From NCBI RefSeq assembly GCF_000633595.2, contig NZ_JIBU02000026.1, positions 1-61,378 of the forward strand: 61,378 bases of DNA, written 5' to 3'. Both the position numbers and the translations under genes were made by a program. Below the pieces are notes generated by a model. The model saw nothing but the letters and a program-made list of their open reading frames with translations, was not told the DNA's origin and ran no database searches. The number at the start of each line of letters is the position of its first letter. Within the stretch, counting starts at the first letter, position 1. Positions 17,406-27,800 of this stretch are shown here, in pieces. This stretch comes from Clostridium drakei. GTDB taxonomy: Bacteria > Bacillota > Clostridia > Clostridiales > Clostridiaceae.

Positions 17406-18518
17406 TTATTTTTTACTATCTTTATACCAATTATTGATAACTTCTGTGCTTTCTTCACTAGGATAATATCTTTTATCTATACTATTTTCTCCTATTGCAA
17501 ATATAGAAAATCCTAAAAACCAGGATTCTTTTTCAAATGCTCTTCTATAGCCTTCAAAACAATTAGCTTGTTCCATATTATTTGTTATATCATTTTGATA
17601 TGGATTCCATGGATGTACAGAAGCATAATTAGTTTTTGGAAATCCTAATTCTCCAAAGAAAATAGGTTTATTCCATTTATCATGAAAATTTTTTATTTCT
17701 TGTTTTATATTCTGCTTTCTATCATATATTTGTGTGCTCTCTATAGCATTAAATATATTTTCTGCATTATTAGTGCCGCTATTTGTAAGTTCAAAGTAAG
17801 CTGCAATGGAAATAAAATCCAGTCTTGAAAACATTTTGTTATTTAATTTACTTTCATAATCAGTAATTGTCTCTGGCTTCCACTTAGCTGTGTACCACCA
17901 ACCCATTCTATAAGTTACTAATCCTTTATAATATTTTCTAACATAATCTATAGTATCACACCAATAACCTTCTGCAAATTCCATATTTACAAAGCTTGAA
18001 CCTATATTCAATGCATCTACATGATATGGTACTGCAATATCATCAATTAAAGTTCTTAATACTTTACTTTTCCAATTCCAAAAAAAAGTATTTAGATCAT
18101 TAGGTTTCCAAGCTGTTTCGTATTTACTTCCATTATCTATCCATGGATAAGGTTCTAGTATTATATTTATCTTCTTTCCGCTTAATTTCTTTATCAAATT
18201 TTTTGCCTTCTCTTCACTAGCTTTATCCACTGTCATATCACTAGATGACAAATCTTTTATATTTACAACAATAGGAACATTTAAAGTATTTAACTTAAAC
18301 TTATCTACATCACTTATAGCCTCATCTATTTTATAATCTGTAGCTAAATTACCTGATTTAATTTTTGTTTCAAATTTTTCATTTAGCGTTTTACCCTCAA
18401 TTTTATTTATATTTTTATTAACAAATCCTCTAGAATTTGGATTAGTCATAATAACATGAAATGCAGCACCAATTATAATTATTATCATCAATAGTATTAC
18501 GATTTTTTTCTTGTTCAT
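17406..18518 (-). CDS. Membrane-anchored GH113-like glycosidase
   Basis: A 370-residue protein with an N-terminal signal-anchor (about residues 5-22, IVILLMIIIIIGAAF) and an extracellular TIM-barrel-like domain resembling family 113 glycosidases. IILEPYPWID, MGWWYTAKW, FISIAAYF and IFFGELGFP (E290, expected nucleophile) fit the family. Where an IGNE-type acid/base glutamate is expected, this protein reads NIGSSFVNME (172-180), so the acid/base residue may be lost or shifted to E180. I chose ATG 18518 over 18530 because the intervening GGGGGT is the ribosome site. The substrate is unknown. Confidence 0.7.
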   Translation of the reverse strand: MNKKKIVILLMIIIIIGAAFHVIMTNPNSRGFVNKNINKIEGKTLNEKFETKIKSGNLATDYKIDEAISDVDKFKLNTLNVPIVVNIKDLSSSDMTVDKASEEKAKNLIKKLSGKKINIILEPYPWIDNGSKYETAWKPNDLNTFFWNWKSKVLRTLIDDIAVPYHVDALNIGSSFVNMEFAEGYWCDTIDYVRKYYKGLVTYRMGWWYTAKWKPETITDYESKLNNKMFSRLDFISIAAYFELTNSGTNNAENIFNAIESTQIYDRKQNIKQEIKNFHDKWNKPIFFGELGFPKTNYASVHPWNPYQNDITNNMEQANCFEGYRRAFEKESWFLGFSIFAIGENSIDKRYYPSEESTEVINNWYKDSKK

Positions 18519-18634
18519 TTTTACCCCCATTTATTAGTCAAAATTTGTAAAAAACTTGTATTGTGAATTTGCCTCATAAGTTATATTTTCAATGTATCAA
18601 TAAACCATATAATCAAATCCGAGATACCACCTTA

Positions 18635-19090
18635 TTATTTGTGTATTAATTTTGCAATTACTGCAAGCATTCCTGATGTAATCAGTGGCCCTACTGGAAC
18701 TCCACCCAAAAAAGCTGCAGCTGCTACTGATCCTAAAATCATTGCAGGCATAATATCTCCATGTCCCTGTACAGTAAGATAATTTAAACCAAGACCACTT
18801 AAATAAGTGGTTAAAAAGGATAATATTAATGCAATTACACCTATCCATGATGTGAATACACTTTTTACATTATTTGATGTAACAGTTCCTTTTGCAATAG
18901 GAATTAATATAGCAGCTATAAGTAATATCAATCCTATAGTTACACCATTCTTCTCTATAGATGGAAAAATGCATTCTTCTACATTTAAAAGTTTAATCAT
19001 TAAAAGAATGCAAGTAGCTATTGCCACAGAATTTGCTTTACCTACCACTGATGCAATAAGTATCACAATTAACATAATATTTGACTCCAA
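18635..19090 (-). CDS. DUF441 family membrane protein
   Basis: A 151-residue hydrophobic protein with four to five membrane segments and the family signature QGHGDIMPAMILGSVAAAAF followed by GGVPVGPLITSGMLAV. The start is TTG with GGGGG 10 bases upstream; ATG at codon 6 is an alternative. The function of the family is unknown. It is divergent from the GH13 gene. Confidence 0.88.
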   Translation of the reverse strand: MESNIMLIVILIASVVGKANSVAIATCILLMIKLLNVEECIFPSIEKNGVTIGLILLIAAILIPIAKGTVTSNNVKSVFTSWIGVIALILSFLTTYLSGLGLNYLTVQGHGDIMPAMILGSVAAAAFLGGVPVGPLITSGMLAVIAKLIHK

Positions 19091-19258
19091 AATAGATCAT
19101 CCCCCACCTAAATATAATTATTAGATATTTTTAATACAAAATATATTCTTTTACATTTAAACTATTCACAATCCTGATTTAAATTATAATTTAAGTTTGA
19201 CCATTTTACCATAGATAGGCATAATATATATTATACTCCTCAATAAATGAATATGTAA

Positions 19259-19281
19259 TATATAACGCTCTAAGTTATATA
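19259..19281. promoter_or_regulatory. Candidate operator before the GH13 gene
   Basis: TATATAAC and GTTATATA face each other across 7 bases, 59 bases upstream of the GH13 start codon, in the divergent region shared with the DUF441 gene. An ATAATATATATTAT palindrome lies at 19221-19234. AT richness makes chance likely. Confidence 0.3.
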
Positions 19282-19339
19282 ACTACATCTAATTACCAAT
19301 ATTATTATAATTTATATTTCAATGAAAGGAATGTTTAAA

Positions 19340-20692
19340 ATGAAATCTTGGGTACATGAATCAATATTTTATCATATATATCCACTAGGATTTTGTGAAG
19401 CTCCTATTTCAAATGATTCTGAAATTCAAATTGTAAATAGAATAGAAAAAATTAAGCAATGGATTCCACATATGAAATCTTTGGGTATAAATGCAATTTA
19501 TTTAGGCCCTGTTTTTGAATCTAATACCCATGGATATGATACCACTGATTATTATAAAATTGATAAAAGATTAGGGAGTAATGAAGACTTTAAAGCTCTT
19601 TGTAAATCACTACATGAAAATGGAATTAGAATAGTATTAGATGGAGTATTTAATCATGTAGGAAGAAATTTCTTTGCGTTTAAGGACATCATAAAAAATG
19701 ACCAAAATTCAAAGTATCGCAATTGGTTTTCAAATATTAATTTTAACTTAAAAAGCCCTTATAAAGATAATTTTTCATATGATACATGGGAAGGACATTA
19801 TGAGCTAGTAAAACTAAATTTGAAAAATCCCGAAGTAAAAGAACATTTATTCAAAGCAGTTTCCTACTGGATAGAAACTTTTAATATTGATGGTTTAAGA
19901 TTAGATGCTGCCAATTGCCTAGATATAAACTTTCTAAAAGAACTTTCAGTTTACTGTAAAAACAAAAAAGAAGATTTTTGGTTAATGGGTGAAGTAATAC
20001 ATGGTGATTATAATATATGGGCAAATGAAAATATGTTAGATTCTATTACTAACTATGAATGTTATAAAGGTATTTATTCAAGTTTAAATGATAAAAATTA
20101 TTTTGAAATAAATTATTCTCTTAATAGACAATTTGGAGAACACGGAATATACAAAAATTTAAATCTTTATAATTTTATTGATAATCATGATGTAACTAGG
20201 ATATCAAGTATATTAAATAACCCAAATCATATTTATCTTGCATATACTATGCTTTTTACAATGCCTGGAGTACCTTCTTTATACTATGGTAGTGAGTATG
20301 GCATTAAAGGGAAAAAATGCGGAAATTCTGATTTAGCTTTAAGACCTAGCTTAGATGAAATAAAAAATCAAACATTGAATGAAAAGCTTTTTGATTTAAT
20401 AACTCAGCTTTCTAAAATAAGAACTTTTTCTTCTTCATTAAAATTTGGAATATATAAGGAAGTTGTTATAAAGAATGAACAAATTGTCTTTGCTAGAATT
20501 TATAATAAAGAAACCATTTTAGTTGTATTAAACTTATCAGATAATCAAATTGCATCCTTCAAATTTAATATTCCTAATTATGGGACTTATTTATTAGACC
20601 TTCTAGACAATAATAAAAATTATACTTTAGTAAATGGAACAATAACTTTAAATCTTGAACCTTACTGTAAAAAAATACTAAAGGTTTTATAA
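19340..20692 (+). CDS. Cytoplasmic alpha-amylase family enzyme (GH13)
   Basis: A 450-residue GH13 enzyme acting on alpha-glucans or maltodextrins. Conserved regions are in order: DGVFNHVG (D101), GLRLDAAN (nucleophile D189), LMGEV (acid/base E218) and FIDNHDVTR (D284). A C-terminal beta domain starts near residue 370. There is no signal peptide, so the enzyme is intracellular, probably of neopullulanase/maltogenic or sugar-phosphate type. I chose ATG 19340 because AAAGGA lies 9 bases upstream; the two earlier ATGs overlap or precede that site. The gene is single, with no sugar transporter next to it. Confidence 0.92.
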   Translation: MKSWVHESIFYHIYPLGFCEAPISNDSEIQIVNRIEKIKQWIPHMKSLGINAIYLGPVFESNTHGYDTTDYYKIDKRLGSNEDFKALCKSLHENGIRIVLDGVFNHVGRNFFAFKDIIKNDQNSKYRNWFSNINFNLKSPYKDNFSYDTWEGHYELVKLNLKNPEVKEHLFKAVSYWIETFNIDGLRLDAANCLDINFLKELSVYCKNKKEDFWLMGEVIHGDYNIWANENMLDSITNYECYKGIYSSLNDKNYFEINYSLNRQFGEHGIYKNLNLYNFIDNHDVTRISSILNNPNHIYLAYTMLFTMPGVPSLYYGSEYGIKGKKCGNSDLALRPSLDEIKNQTLNEKLFDLITQLSKIRTFSSSLKFGIYKEVVIKNEQIVFARIYNKETILVVLNLSDNQIASFKFNIPNYGTYLLDLLDNNKNYTLVNGTITLNLEPYCKKILKVL

Positions 20693-20705
20693 AGGCTATT
20701 TTATA

Positions 20706-20756
20706 GATGAAAATTGATAGTTAAAATTTTCCACTATAATACTATCAATCTTCATC
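20706..20756. terminator. Bidirectional terminator
   Basis: GATGAAAATTGATAGT (20706-20721) pairs almost fully with ACTATCAATCTTCATC (20741-20756). It lies between the convergent GH13 and TPR genes. Confidence 0.75.
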
Positions 20757-20765
20757 ATATAAATG

Positions 20766-21527
20766 CTAATTATCATTTGTTATAATTTTTTTATTTTCAC
20801 CACATGTAATACTATTCATACCTTCTTCTGAACATATTAATGATATGTTATAATATGTTTCTAAACTGTTAGGATTTAATGTTATAACCTTTATATAATC
20901 CTCAATAGCTTCTTCATATTTTCCTATTAAATAAAATACTGTTCCTCTATTGTTATAAGCATCTTCATATTTATTATCTATTTCAATTGCTTTAGTATAA
21001 TCTTCAACTGCTTTATTGTATTTTCCAATATTATAATACATAATTCCTCTATTAAAATAAGCTTCTTTATCCACAGGATTTAAAACAATTGTTTTATAAA
21101 AATCTTTTATTGCCTTATGATATTTATTTTGAGCTTTATATGTTAATCCCCTATTAAAATAAGCATTATAATTTTCATGATCTAATTTTATTACTTTAGT
21201 ATAGCTGTCCAAAGCTTTTTCATATTCTCTATTTTCGTAATAAGCAACAGCCATATTGTTATATGCATCTTTATCCTTAGGATCTAATTCTATTACCTTC
21301 GTAAAATCTTTTATTGATTTGGAATATTCTTTTAAACTTCTAAATACCTCAGCTCTATTAAAATAAGCATCTGTATATTTAGGATTCATCTTTATTGCCA
21401 TTGTATAAAACTTAATTTTTTCATCTTCATACATTGAATAATATGCTTTAAAATAAAATTTTTCTGCTATCTTCTTTTTATCTTCCAAAGTTTTTAATTC
21501 AATTGGTTTATTACTAATAATAAACAT
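20766..21527 (-). CDS. TPR-repeat protein
   Basis: A protein of about 253 residues made of roughly six 34-residue tetratricopeptide repeats (AYFNRAEVFRSLKEYSKSIK, AYNNMAVAYYENREYEKALD, AYFNRGLTYKAQNKYHKAIK and so on), ending in a short polar tail. Such repeats form a superhelical scaffold for protein contacts. No signal peptide or enzymatic domain is seen. The start is uncertain: ATG 21527 directly abuts AAAGGAG, too close for ideal use, while a TTG at 21602 would add 25 residues without a good ribosome site. The partner is unknown. Confidence 0.8.
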   Translation of the reverse strand: MFIISNKPIELKTLEDKKKIAEKFYFKAYYSMYEDEKIKFYTMAIKMNPKYTDAYFNRAEVFRSLKEYSKSIKDFTKVIELDPKDKDAYNNMAVAYYENREYEKALDSYTKVIKLDHENYNAYFNRGLTYKAQNKYHKAIKDFYKTIVLNPVDKEAYFNRGIMYYNIGKYNKAVEDYTKAIEIDNKYEDAYNNRGTVFYLIGKYEEAIEDYIKVITLNPNSLETYYNISLICSEEGMNSITCGENKKIITNDN

Positions 21528-21759
21528 CTCCTTTAAAACATTTATTCTACTATTATATGATATATTTAAAAAACGGTCACAATTTTTAGATATATAATAC
21601 AATCCATAATACTACTATTTCTAAGCTTCATATACAAATAGCAACTATTTATTTTATTAAAAAGTTATTTAATTCAATAAAAATTTCTATTAGTATTAAA
21701 TAATTTATCTTATTTTGGGTTAAACTTCTTAATATATCAAGCAAGAAGGGAGATATATT

Positions 21760-22080
21760 ATGTCAAGAATTAATTGTAATGTTATAAACTGTTCCCACAA
21801 TAATGAAAGAGTTTGTTATGCTAACGTTGTAAACGTTGGTGGAAAAAGTGCCCATAGTGATTCTGAAACCTGTTGTGCATCCTTTTTAGATTCCATAGTT
21901 TATAGCCATCTTACAAACAACGTTAATGATCAAAAAAATAGCTGTAATTCAATCACTTGTAATGTAGGCACTTGTATTCATAATTCAAATAATGTATGTG
22001 ATGCAGATTCTATAAAAGTTAATGGTGATAAAGTTAATTTATATACAGAAACTAATTGTCTAACTTTTAAAAACGAATAA
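21760..22080 (+). CDS. Tandem DUF1540 protein
   Basis: A 106-residue cysteine-rich protein with two copies of the DUF1540 pattern (INCNVINCSHNNERVCYANV, then SITCNVGTCIHNSNNVCDAD), each with four cysteines and probably metal binding. DUF1540 proteins are common small proteins of clostridia, several linked to sporulation, but no function is established. GAAGGGAG precedes the ATG. It is monocistronic, with a convergent terminator. Confidence 0.88.
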   Translation: MSRINCNVINCSHNNERVCYANVVNVGGKSAHSDSETCCASFLDSIVYSHLTNNVNDQKNSCNSITCNVGTCIHNSNNVCDADSIKVNGDKVNLYTETNCLTFKNE

Positions 22081-22091
22081 TTTATAACAAA

Positions 22092-22130
22092 AGGATTCCT
22101 TAACTTTAAAAGTAGGAATCCTCTATTTTT
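22092..22130. terminator. Convergent terminator after the DUF1540 gene
   Basis: AGGATTCCT (22092-22100) pairs with AGGAATCCT (22114-22122), followed by CTATTTTT. It reaches the 3' end of the rubrerythrin gene. Confidence 0.75.
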
Positions 22131-22671
22131 ACTTAAAATATCTGTCTAGTAAGCCTTTAAAAGCTCTACCATGTCTTGCTTCATCTTTACACATTTCATG
22201 AACTGTATCATGAATGGCATCTAAATTTTTTTCTTTTGCAAGACTTGCAAGTTTTTTCTTTCCATCACAGGCTCCATATTCAGCTTCAACTCTTGCCTTT
22301 AAATTTTCCTTAGTATTAGGTTTTACCACTTCTCCTAAAAGTTCTGCAAATTTTGATGCATGTTCTGCTTCTTCAAAAGCTATTCTTTTATATGCTTCTG
22401 CAACTTCAGGAAATCCCTCTCTGTCTGCCTGTCTTGACATAGCAAGATACATTCCTACTTCTGTGCACTCACCTATAAAATTTGCTCTTAAATCTTCTAC
22501 TATCTCATTATCAACATCTGATGCTACACCTATTTTATGTTCATCTGCCCATGATAGGTTTTCATTAACTTCTTTAAACTTACTTGCATCAGCTTTACAA
22601 ATAGGACATACTTCTGGTGGCTTATTTCCTTCATGGACATACCCACAAACTGTACAAACAAATTTTTTCAT
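22129..22671 (-). CDS. rbr: Reverse rubrerythrin (N-terminal rubredoxin domain)
   Basis: A 180-residue peroxide-scavenging di-iron protein. The rubredoxin-like domain is at the N-terminus (C6, C9, C22, C25: [10 protein letters not shown] and [11 protein letters not shown]), followed by the ferritin-like domain with its Glu/His ligands ([40 protein letters not shown]). This reversed order is the clostridial revRbr type, which reduces H2O2 and O2 with electrons from NADH via rubredoxin. AAAGGAG precedes the ATG. The 185 AT-rich bases upstream contain an inverted repeat at 22761-22784, but no clear PerR box. Confidence 0.95.
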   Translation of the reverse strand: MKKFVCTVCGYVHEGNKPPEVCPICKADASKFKEVNENLSWADEHKIGVASDVDNEIVEDLRANFIGECTEVGMYLAMSRQADREGFPEVAEAYKRIAFEEAEHASKFAELLGEVVKPNTKENLKARVEAEYGACDGKKKLASLAKEKNLDAIHDTVHEMCKDEARHGRAFKGLLDRYFK

Positions 22672-22856
22672 ATGAATTCTCCTTTTCTAAAAATTTTTAC
22701 CTTACTATTTTTCTCTTTTAAAGTTTTTTTACTCTAATAATATAAATATTTTTTATCAATATATTATTTAATTTAAAATAATATTTATATCTTAATGTGA
22801 ATTGTTTACTTTAAATATAGTTTACATAATATTTAGTATGTAAATATACTATCAAA

Positions 22857-22894
22857 ATAAAAACAGTACTTAAACATTAAGTACTGTTTTTTTA
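22857..22894. terminator. Terminator after the ABC permease gene
   Basis: AACAGTACTTAA pairs with TTAAGTACTGTT around a short loop, with A and T runs on either side. It ends the gntR-ABC operon on the minus strand. Confidence 0.85.
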
Positions 22895-22904
22895 ATACTA
22901 TGAA

Positions 22905-23669
22905 TTATAGATCTATTTTATTTTCTAAAATATAAGAAGTTATTATGAAAAGAACTATAAATATTATAACTTCAAAAATTAAAGATGCTATGTTAATGTC
23001 AACTCCATGCATTGTATACATAGACATAGCACTTTGTAGTTTAGGTGACACTACATTTATATTGAATGTTTCAGGAAAAACTTCAGATGTAATTCTTAAA
23101 AGTTGACCTATTACAATTGAAAGAACAACAAATATTGCAAAAGCACTTAATTTTCCTAGCTTTCTATTTCTAATTGCAACTCTACTTAGTGATATTGAAA
23201 AATATATTATTGTTAGCAAATATACAATATATACTACAATACTTACAATGATAAGTATAATAAATCCTTTATTAAAATAACCTGAAATTTGTGACAAAAT
23301 TTCTTTCCAATCACTTGAAACTTGTGTAAATATAATAAAATTGAAAAGAATAGCTGATAACCCAACTATTATATTTTGAATTAGAGCCGTTAAAAGCTTT
23401 GCTCCTAAAATAGAATAACCACTTTCTGGAAGAGTAAATAATAAATATCCACTATCTTTATACATATCCTTACTAAATAAGGTTATATTCCATATAAAAA
23501 CTGCAATAAGTATGGCAAAAGTTATCATACATGATAATACAAGTACTCCTTCATTTGACCATGTTTTTATTCTTGTGAGCAATAACAAATTAAGTATAAT
23601 AATTATACCAAGACTTATAATAAGTTCCTTCACATATCCTTTTAATTCATATTTTACTAAATTAAGCAT
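22905..23669 (-). CDS. ABC transporter permease (YtrA-type operon)
   Basis: A 254-residue permease with six hydrophobic segments and no sequence motif specific for a substrate. I chose ATG 23669 (MLNLVKYELKGY), with GGAGG 9 bases upstream, overlapping the ATPase stop by 8 bases; the start nine codons earlier lacks this. It forms an exporter with the preceding ATPase under a GntR/YtrA repressor. Such operons often respond to cell-wall-active compounds, but the substrate here is unknown. Confidence 0.85.
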   Translation of the reverse strand: MLNLVKYELKGYVKELIISLGIIIILNLLLLTRIKTWSNEGVLVLSCMITFAILIAVFIWNITLFSKDMYKDSGYLLFTLPESGYSILGAKLLTALIQNIIVGLSAILFNFIIFTQVSSDWKEILSQISGYFNKGFIILIIVSIVVYIVYLLTIIYFSISLSRVAIRNRKLGKLSAFAIFVVLSIVIGQLLRITSEVFPETFNINVVSPKLQSAMSMYTMHGVDINIASLIFEVIIFIVLFIITSYILENKIDL

Positions 23670-24366
23670 CCTTAAACACCTCCCTATATAATTCATCTAT
23701 AGATATCCCTTTTTCATTTCTAAATTCCTCAGCATTACCACTTAACACTATTTCTCCTTTTGATATAAATGCTACATCATCAAACAATCTTTCAATATCA
23801 TTTACAAGATGAGTGGTTATAATCATGGAACTTTCTTCACTATAGTTATCTAATATAGCATCTAATATTTTTTCTCTTGTAGTAGGATCTACTCCACCCA
23901 AAGGCTCATCCAATATATAAAGTTTTGCCTTTCTAGATAAAGTAAGTGTTAAATATAATTTTTCAGACATTCCCTTTGAAAGAGATGTAATTTTAGAATT
24001 TTCATCTAAATTCATAAATTTTAAAAGTTCTTCAGCTTTATCTTTATCAAAATCCTTATAAAAACTATTAAAAAACTCTATTGCATCTTTAATCTTCATC
24101 CATTTAAATAAATAATCTTTATCAGGTAAATAGGATACTATAGCTTTAGTATATACTCCTGGTTTATGACCATCTATAAATATTTCTCCACTACTCTGCC
24201 TTAAAATACCTGCAGCTATTTTTAAAAAAGTAGTTTTACCACTACCATTAGGACCTAAAAGTCCTATTATTCTCCCTTTTTTAACTTCCATATTTATTCC
24301 ACTTAAAGCCTTTTTATTAAAATAACTTTTTTCAATATTATTAGCTTTTAAAATAAAATCTTCCAT
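23662..24366 (-). CDS. ABC transporter ATP-binding protein
   Basis: A 234-residue ATPase with Walker A GPNGSGKTT, signature SLSKGMSEKL, Walker B LYILDEPLGGVDP and the switch His in ITTHLV. It drives the permease encoded by the overlapping downstream gene. AGGAGG lies 11 bases upstream of the ATG. Its gene starts 6 bases after the gntR stop codon, so the three genes are one operon. Confidence 0.94.
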   Translation of the reverse strand: MEDFILKANNIEKSYFNKKALSGINMEVKKGRIIGLLGPNGSGKTTFLKIAAGILRQSSGEIFIDGHKPGVYTKAIVSYLPDKDYLFKWMKIKDAIEFFNSFYKDFDKDKAEELLKFMNLDENSKITSLSKGMSEKLYLTLTLSRKAKLYILDEPLGGVDPTTREKILDAILDNYSEESSMIITTHLVNDIERLFDDVAFISKGEIVLSGNAEEFRNEKGISIDELYREVFKDA

Positions 24367-24372
24367 ATCCTA

Positions 24373-24738
24373 TTAGTCCTCCTTTATTCTATTCTGGATT
24401 ATATGAATTATTTCTTCATTGCTAAAACCCAAGTTTTTCATTCCATTTATAAAATTATCTATAATTTCCTTTGCCATATCCTTTTTTAAATTATCTACCA
24501 TACTTATATCCTCCTTAATAAAAGTGCCTGTACCTCTTTGTGTATAAGTTATATTTTCTCTTTCCAATTCTTGATAAACTCTTTGAAGTGTATTAGGATT
24601 TACTTTAAACTTTGCTGACATTTCTCTTACTGATGGCAATTTATCACCTGGTTTCAAATTTTGTGAAACTATATCCTTTTTTATGCTATTCATTATTTGA
24701 ACATATATAGGAAGTTTATCATCAAATTTTATATCCAT
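24373..24738 (-). CDS. GntR-family regulator, YtrA subfamily
   Basis: A 121-residue repressor: an N-terminal winged HTH (IYVQIMNSIKKDIVSQNLKP, then KLPSVREMSAKFKVNPNTLQ) with only a short two-helix tail, the YtrA layout. It probably represses its own operon through the dyad at 24758-24785 that overlaps the promoter. AAGGAGG precedes the ATG. Confidence 0.93.
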   Translation of the reverse strand: MDIKFDDKLPIYVQIMNSIKKDIVSQNLKPGDKLPSVREMSAKFKVNPNTLQRVYQELERENITYTQRGTGTFIKEDISMVDNLKKDMAKEIIDNFINGMKNLGFSNEEIIHIIQNRIKED

Positions 24739-24757
24739 TAATCTACCTCCTTAAGTA

Positions 24758-24802
24758 TTAGTGTTATATATGCATAGTACACTAAAACTGTATATTGGTC
24801 AA
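24758..24802 (-). promoter_or_regulatory. Promoter with overlapping operator for gntR-ABC
   Basis: On the minus strand, TTGACC (24797-24802) and TACTAT (24774-24779) are 17 bases apart. TTAGTGT and ACACTAA (24758-24764 and 24779-24785) form a perfect 7-bp dyad over the -10 region, a suitable site for GntR autorepression. Confidence 0.65.
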
Positions 24803-24858
24803 TAGTAATTTTATTTTTTTATTCAATAATTTTACATTATTTTTATGCTATAACTTTT

Positions 24859-27800
24859 TTAAAATTCTTTTTCTAAAATTTTATAAGTATATACAATTAA
24901 AAAACTTACAATTACCAAAGAAAGTCCAACACTTAAATTTAAAGTAGGATATTGATTCAAGATTATACCTTTAATGTTTGATAATATATACATTATTCCA
25001 ATAAAAATAGCACTAAGGGAAAAATTATACTGAAAGAAATATTTATAAAGCATAATATAAATTACTCCATATAGCAATGAAAACACTAACATTACTGGTG
25101 ATGAGAAAGTAAAGGAACTTGCTATTCCATAAGGTACCAAAAGTAAAATAATTAAAGTTGTTCTACTGTATTTATTTTTAGAATTCTTAACAGCTATAAG
25201 TATCGTAAAAAGCAAAGATATTTTAGCTATATATGAATTACAAATATAAGTTAACTGTCCTAAAAATTTATTTGAAGCTCCTAAGGAACAATATATAGAT
25301 TTATCCACTTCTATTACATTTCTTCCTGTAAAAATATTTGAAATAGAAAACATGAGCAAAGCAATACAAAAAATCATCACCACATTAAAATAGTTAAGCT
25401 TTGAAGTTTTCTTATAAAAATTCTTTGCATATGATATTATTGACGCTTGAATAAATGAAATAATTATTTTCCCAAACATTCCTCCTGCTACAGAAGTTAT
25501 TAATTGTGATCCAAAGGAACTAGTAGTTGAAAATTCCATTTGTCTTTCAGGCATATTTAAAAATAAGGATACTACATTTAAGATTAATAGTATAAAAAAC
25601 AACCTAAAAAATGTAGGTTTAGATATTTGATTTTTACTCCAAGCAATTATAGCTTTTATTACTATCCATATTATTGGTATAGCAAAAGCTAATATTAATA
25701 TAATTGCAGCAATCAATATCCATGCATATTTCTTTAACATTTCACTCTGCTTACTATCAGAAACATGCAGTGTTTTATTTATTTGTAATACTTCATTTCC
25801 TGAAACCACCGCATTTATTTCAGACTTATAAATTTTAAGCTTAGTAGTTTTATCCTCTAAAGTAAAGGACCAATCAATGCGTTTATCTAATTTATTTTCT
25901 TTTGCTGAAATTTCTTTTAAATCTATTCTATTTATTGCATATTTATTTTTTATAAAATCATAAAGTACTCTTTCTGCTTGTTCTTTAGTAAGTTTTTCTC
26001 CTTTCTTATTTTGTGGAAGAATATGTTTAACATTTATATTATGGTTTTTATCAATAACTGTAGCCTGAAATTCTTCAGCTCTTTCATTAATATCACCATT
26101 AAATCTTACAAATCTCACCTTCCACTTAAATGGGTTTATATAATTTCCTATTAAAGCTTTATATTTATCTTTTCCTTCTTTCCTAATAAAATCTTGAGAT
26201 ACAAACACTCCAGTATCATTTTCAAATATATCTTTAACTTGTACATTATTTACAACTTTCCAATCATTAGAAAGTTTAAAACCCTCTTTTTCAATTTCCT
26301 GTTTTGCCAAGCTTTCAGCTTGTGATCTTTCAATATTAAACTTGGGTATCGCTGAATGAACAGTAAATAATGATATTATAGCAATAATAGTTAAAAAGAC
26401 TGTAATTACTGTAATTATTGTATTTTTCTTCTTTGATTCAATAAAGTTTTCTATTTTATCAACTTCTCTTTCTTTAATATTTAAAGCAGATTCTTCACTA
26501 ATTTCTTCTATATTTTTAGTTAGTTTTTCTAGGTTTGCAGAATTATATATACTTTCTTCTATATCTATCCAACGCCCATTTTTAAATCTTCCATATATGG
26601 CTAAAATTAATGGTAAAATTACAATGACTGGAATTAAAATTTTTTGATACATAAGTGCCTTACCTGATGTTGTCATAATCATCATAGACATAAGTATAAA
26701 GTCATACGTAAAATGAGCTATTATTCCTGATATAATGCCCCAAAAATAAAATATTAATCCAAAACCTAATGCTACAATTAAAAGTTCAAGTAATCTTGCA
26801 TAAGCAGGAAATCCAGGATAATTAGCATGTGCAGCACTAAACACCAATATTTCAAACACAAATGCTATCACTATACACAATTTTTGCTTATTATATTTGT
26901 TTCCTATTAAAATACCAATACAAATAGGCATTGCTCTAAAAGCAAATTCTTCAAACACACCTGCATTAAGAGCTTCTGCAAAGCTTCCTATCCATGCAAA
27001 CCAATTTCCTTGTATATTAGGATCTGTTATCATTGAAGCTGGCTGCCACCAACCCGGAAAATGATTCATAGTTCCATAAAATATAATTTCATATATAAGC
27101 ATTAATGCAACAAATAGATATGCAATAATTACCCTATTTAAAAACTGCCAAGAACCAAAATTCCTCACAGAAAACATCTTCCAAAAATTTAAATGGTTAG
27201 GGAATGCTTTTTTGTATAATCCTTCACCAATACATATAGAAATAAAAGTAAATACCCCTGTTAAAACCCCTGTCATAAGAGATATAAATATTTTAACTAT
27301 ATAAAATAATGTTGGAGTTAAATATGTAGTATCCATATAAGTTAAACCCTGTTTCATATTAAAGATTCCATTGATAAGAGTCATGAAAATCAAAAACACA
27401 ACAAAAATCAACGGATTCTTCCATTCTATCATCTTTCTTCTATTTAAATAGAAGAAGCAAAAAAATCCAACTATAAAAATTAGTACGTAAAATATAAAAG
27501 ATGAAGTATTTGCAATATTGTCATTACTGCTTCTTTGTTGTTCATAATTTCTGGTAAAACTTTCTGGTATATCAAGATAATGTTGAACTTTAACTAATTT
27601 ATCTCCCTTTACCTGTAATTCCACCTTATCTTTTGCCTCTCCTACATTGATATATCTTATGTAATTAAAAGCATAATCTATCCTCCCATTGCTTTGTATT
27701 TTTTGTGATTTATCTACTAATTTGTATTCTTTTAAATTAAAATTCCAGTTATGTACTGATTCTTTTTCCGCAATAGTTTTTGCAGCATTTTCACTTAATG

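Noticed and set aside
18597-18848. Cys/Trp-rich 83-residue ORF
   Set aside because: Another frame of the DUF441 gene with no ribosome site; composition is typical of shadow ORFs.
22761-22784. PerR box before rubrerythrin
   Set aside because: The inverted repeat there does not match the spacing or sequence of the PerR consensus; it may be chance in AT-rich DNA.
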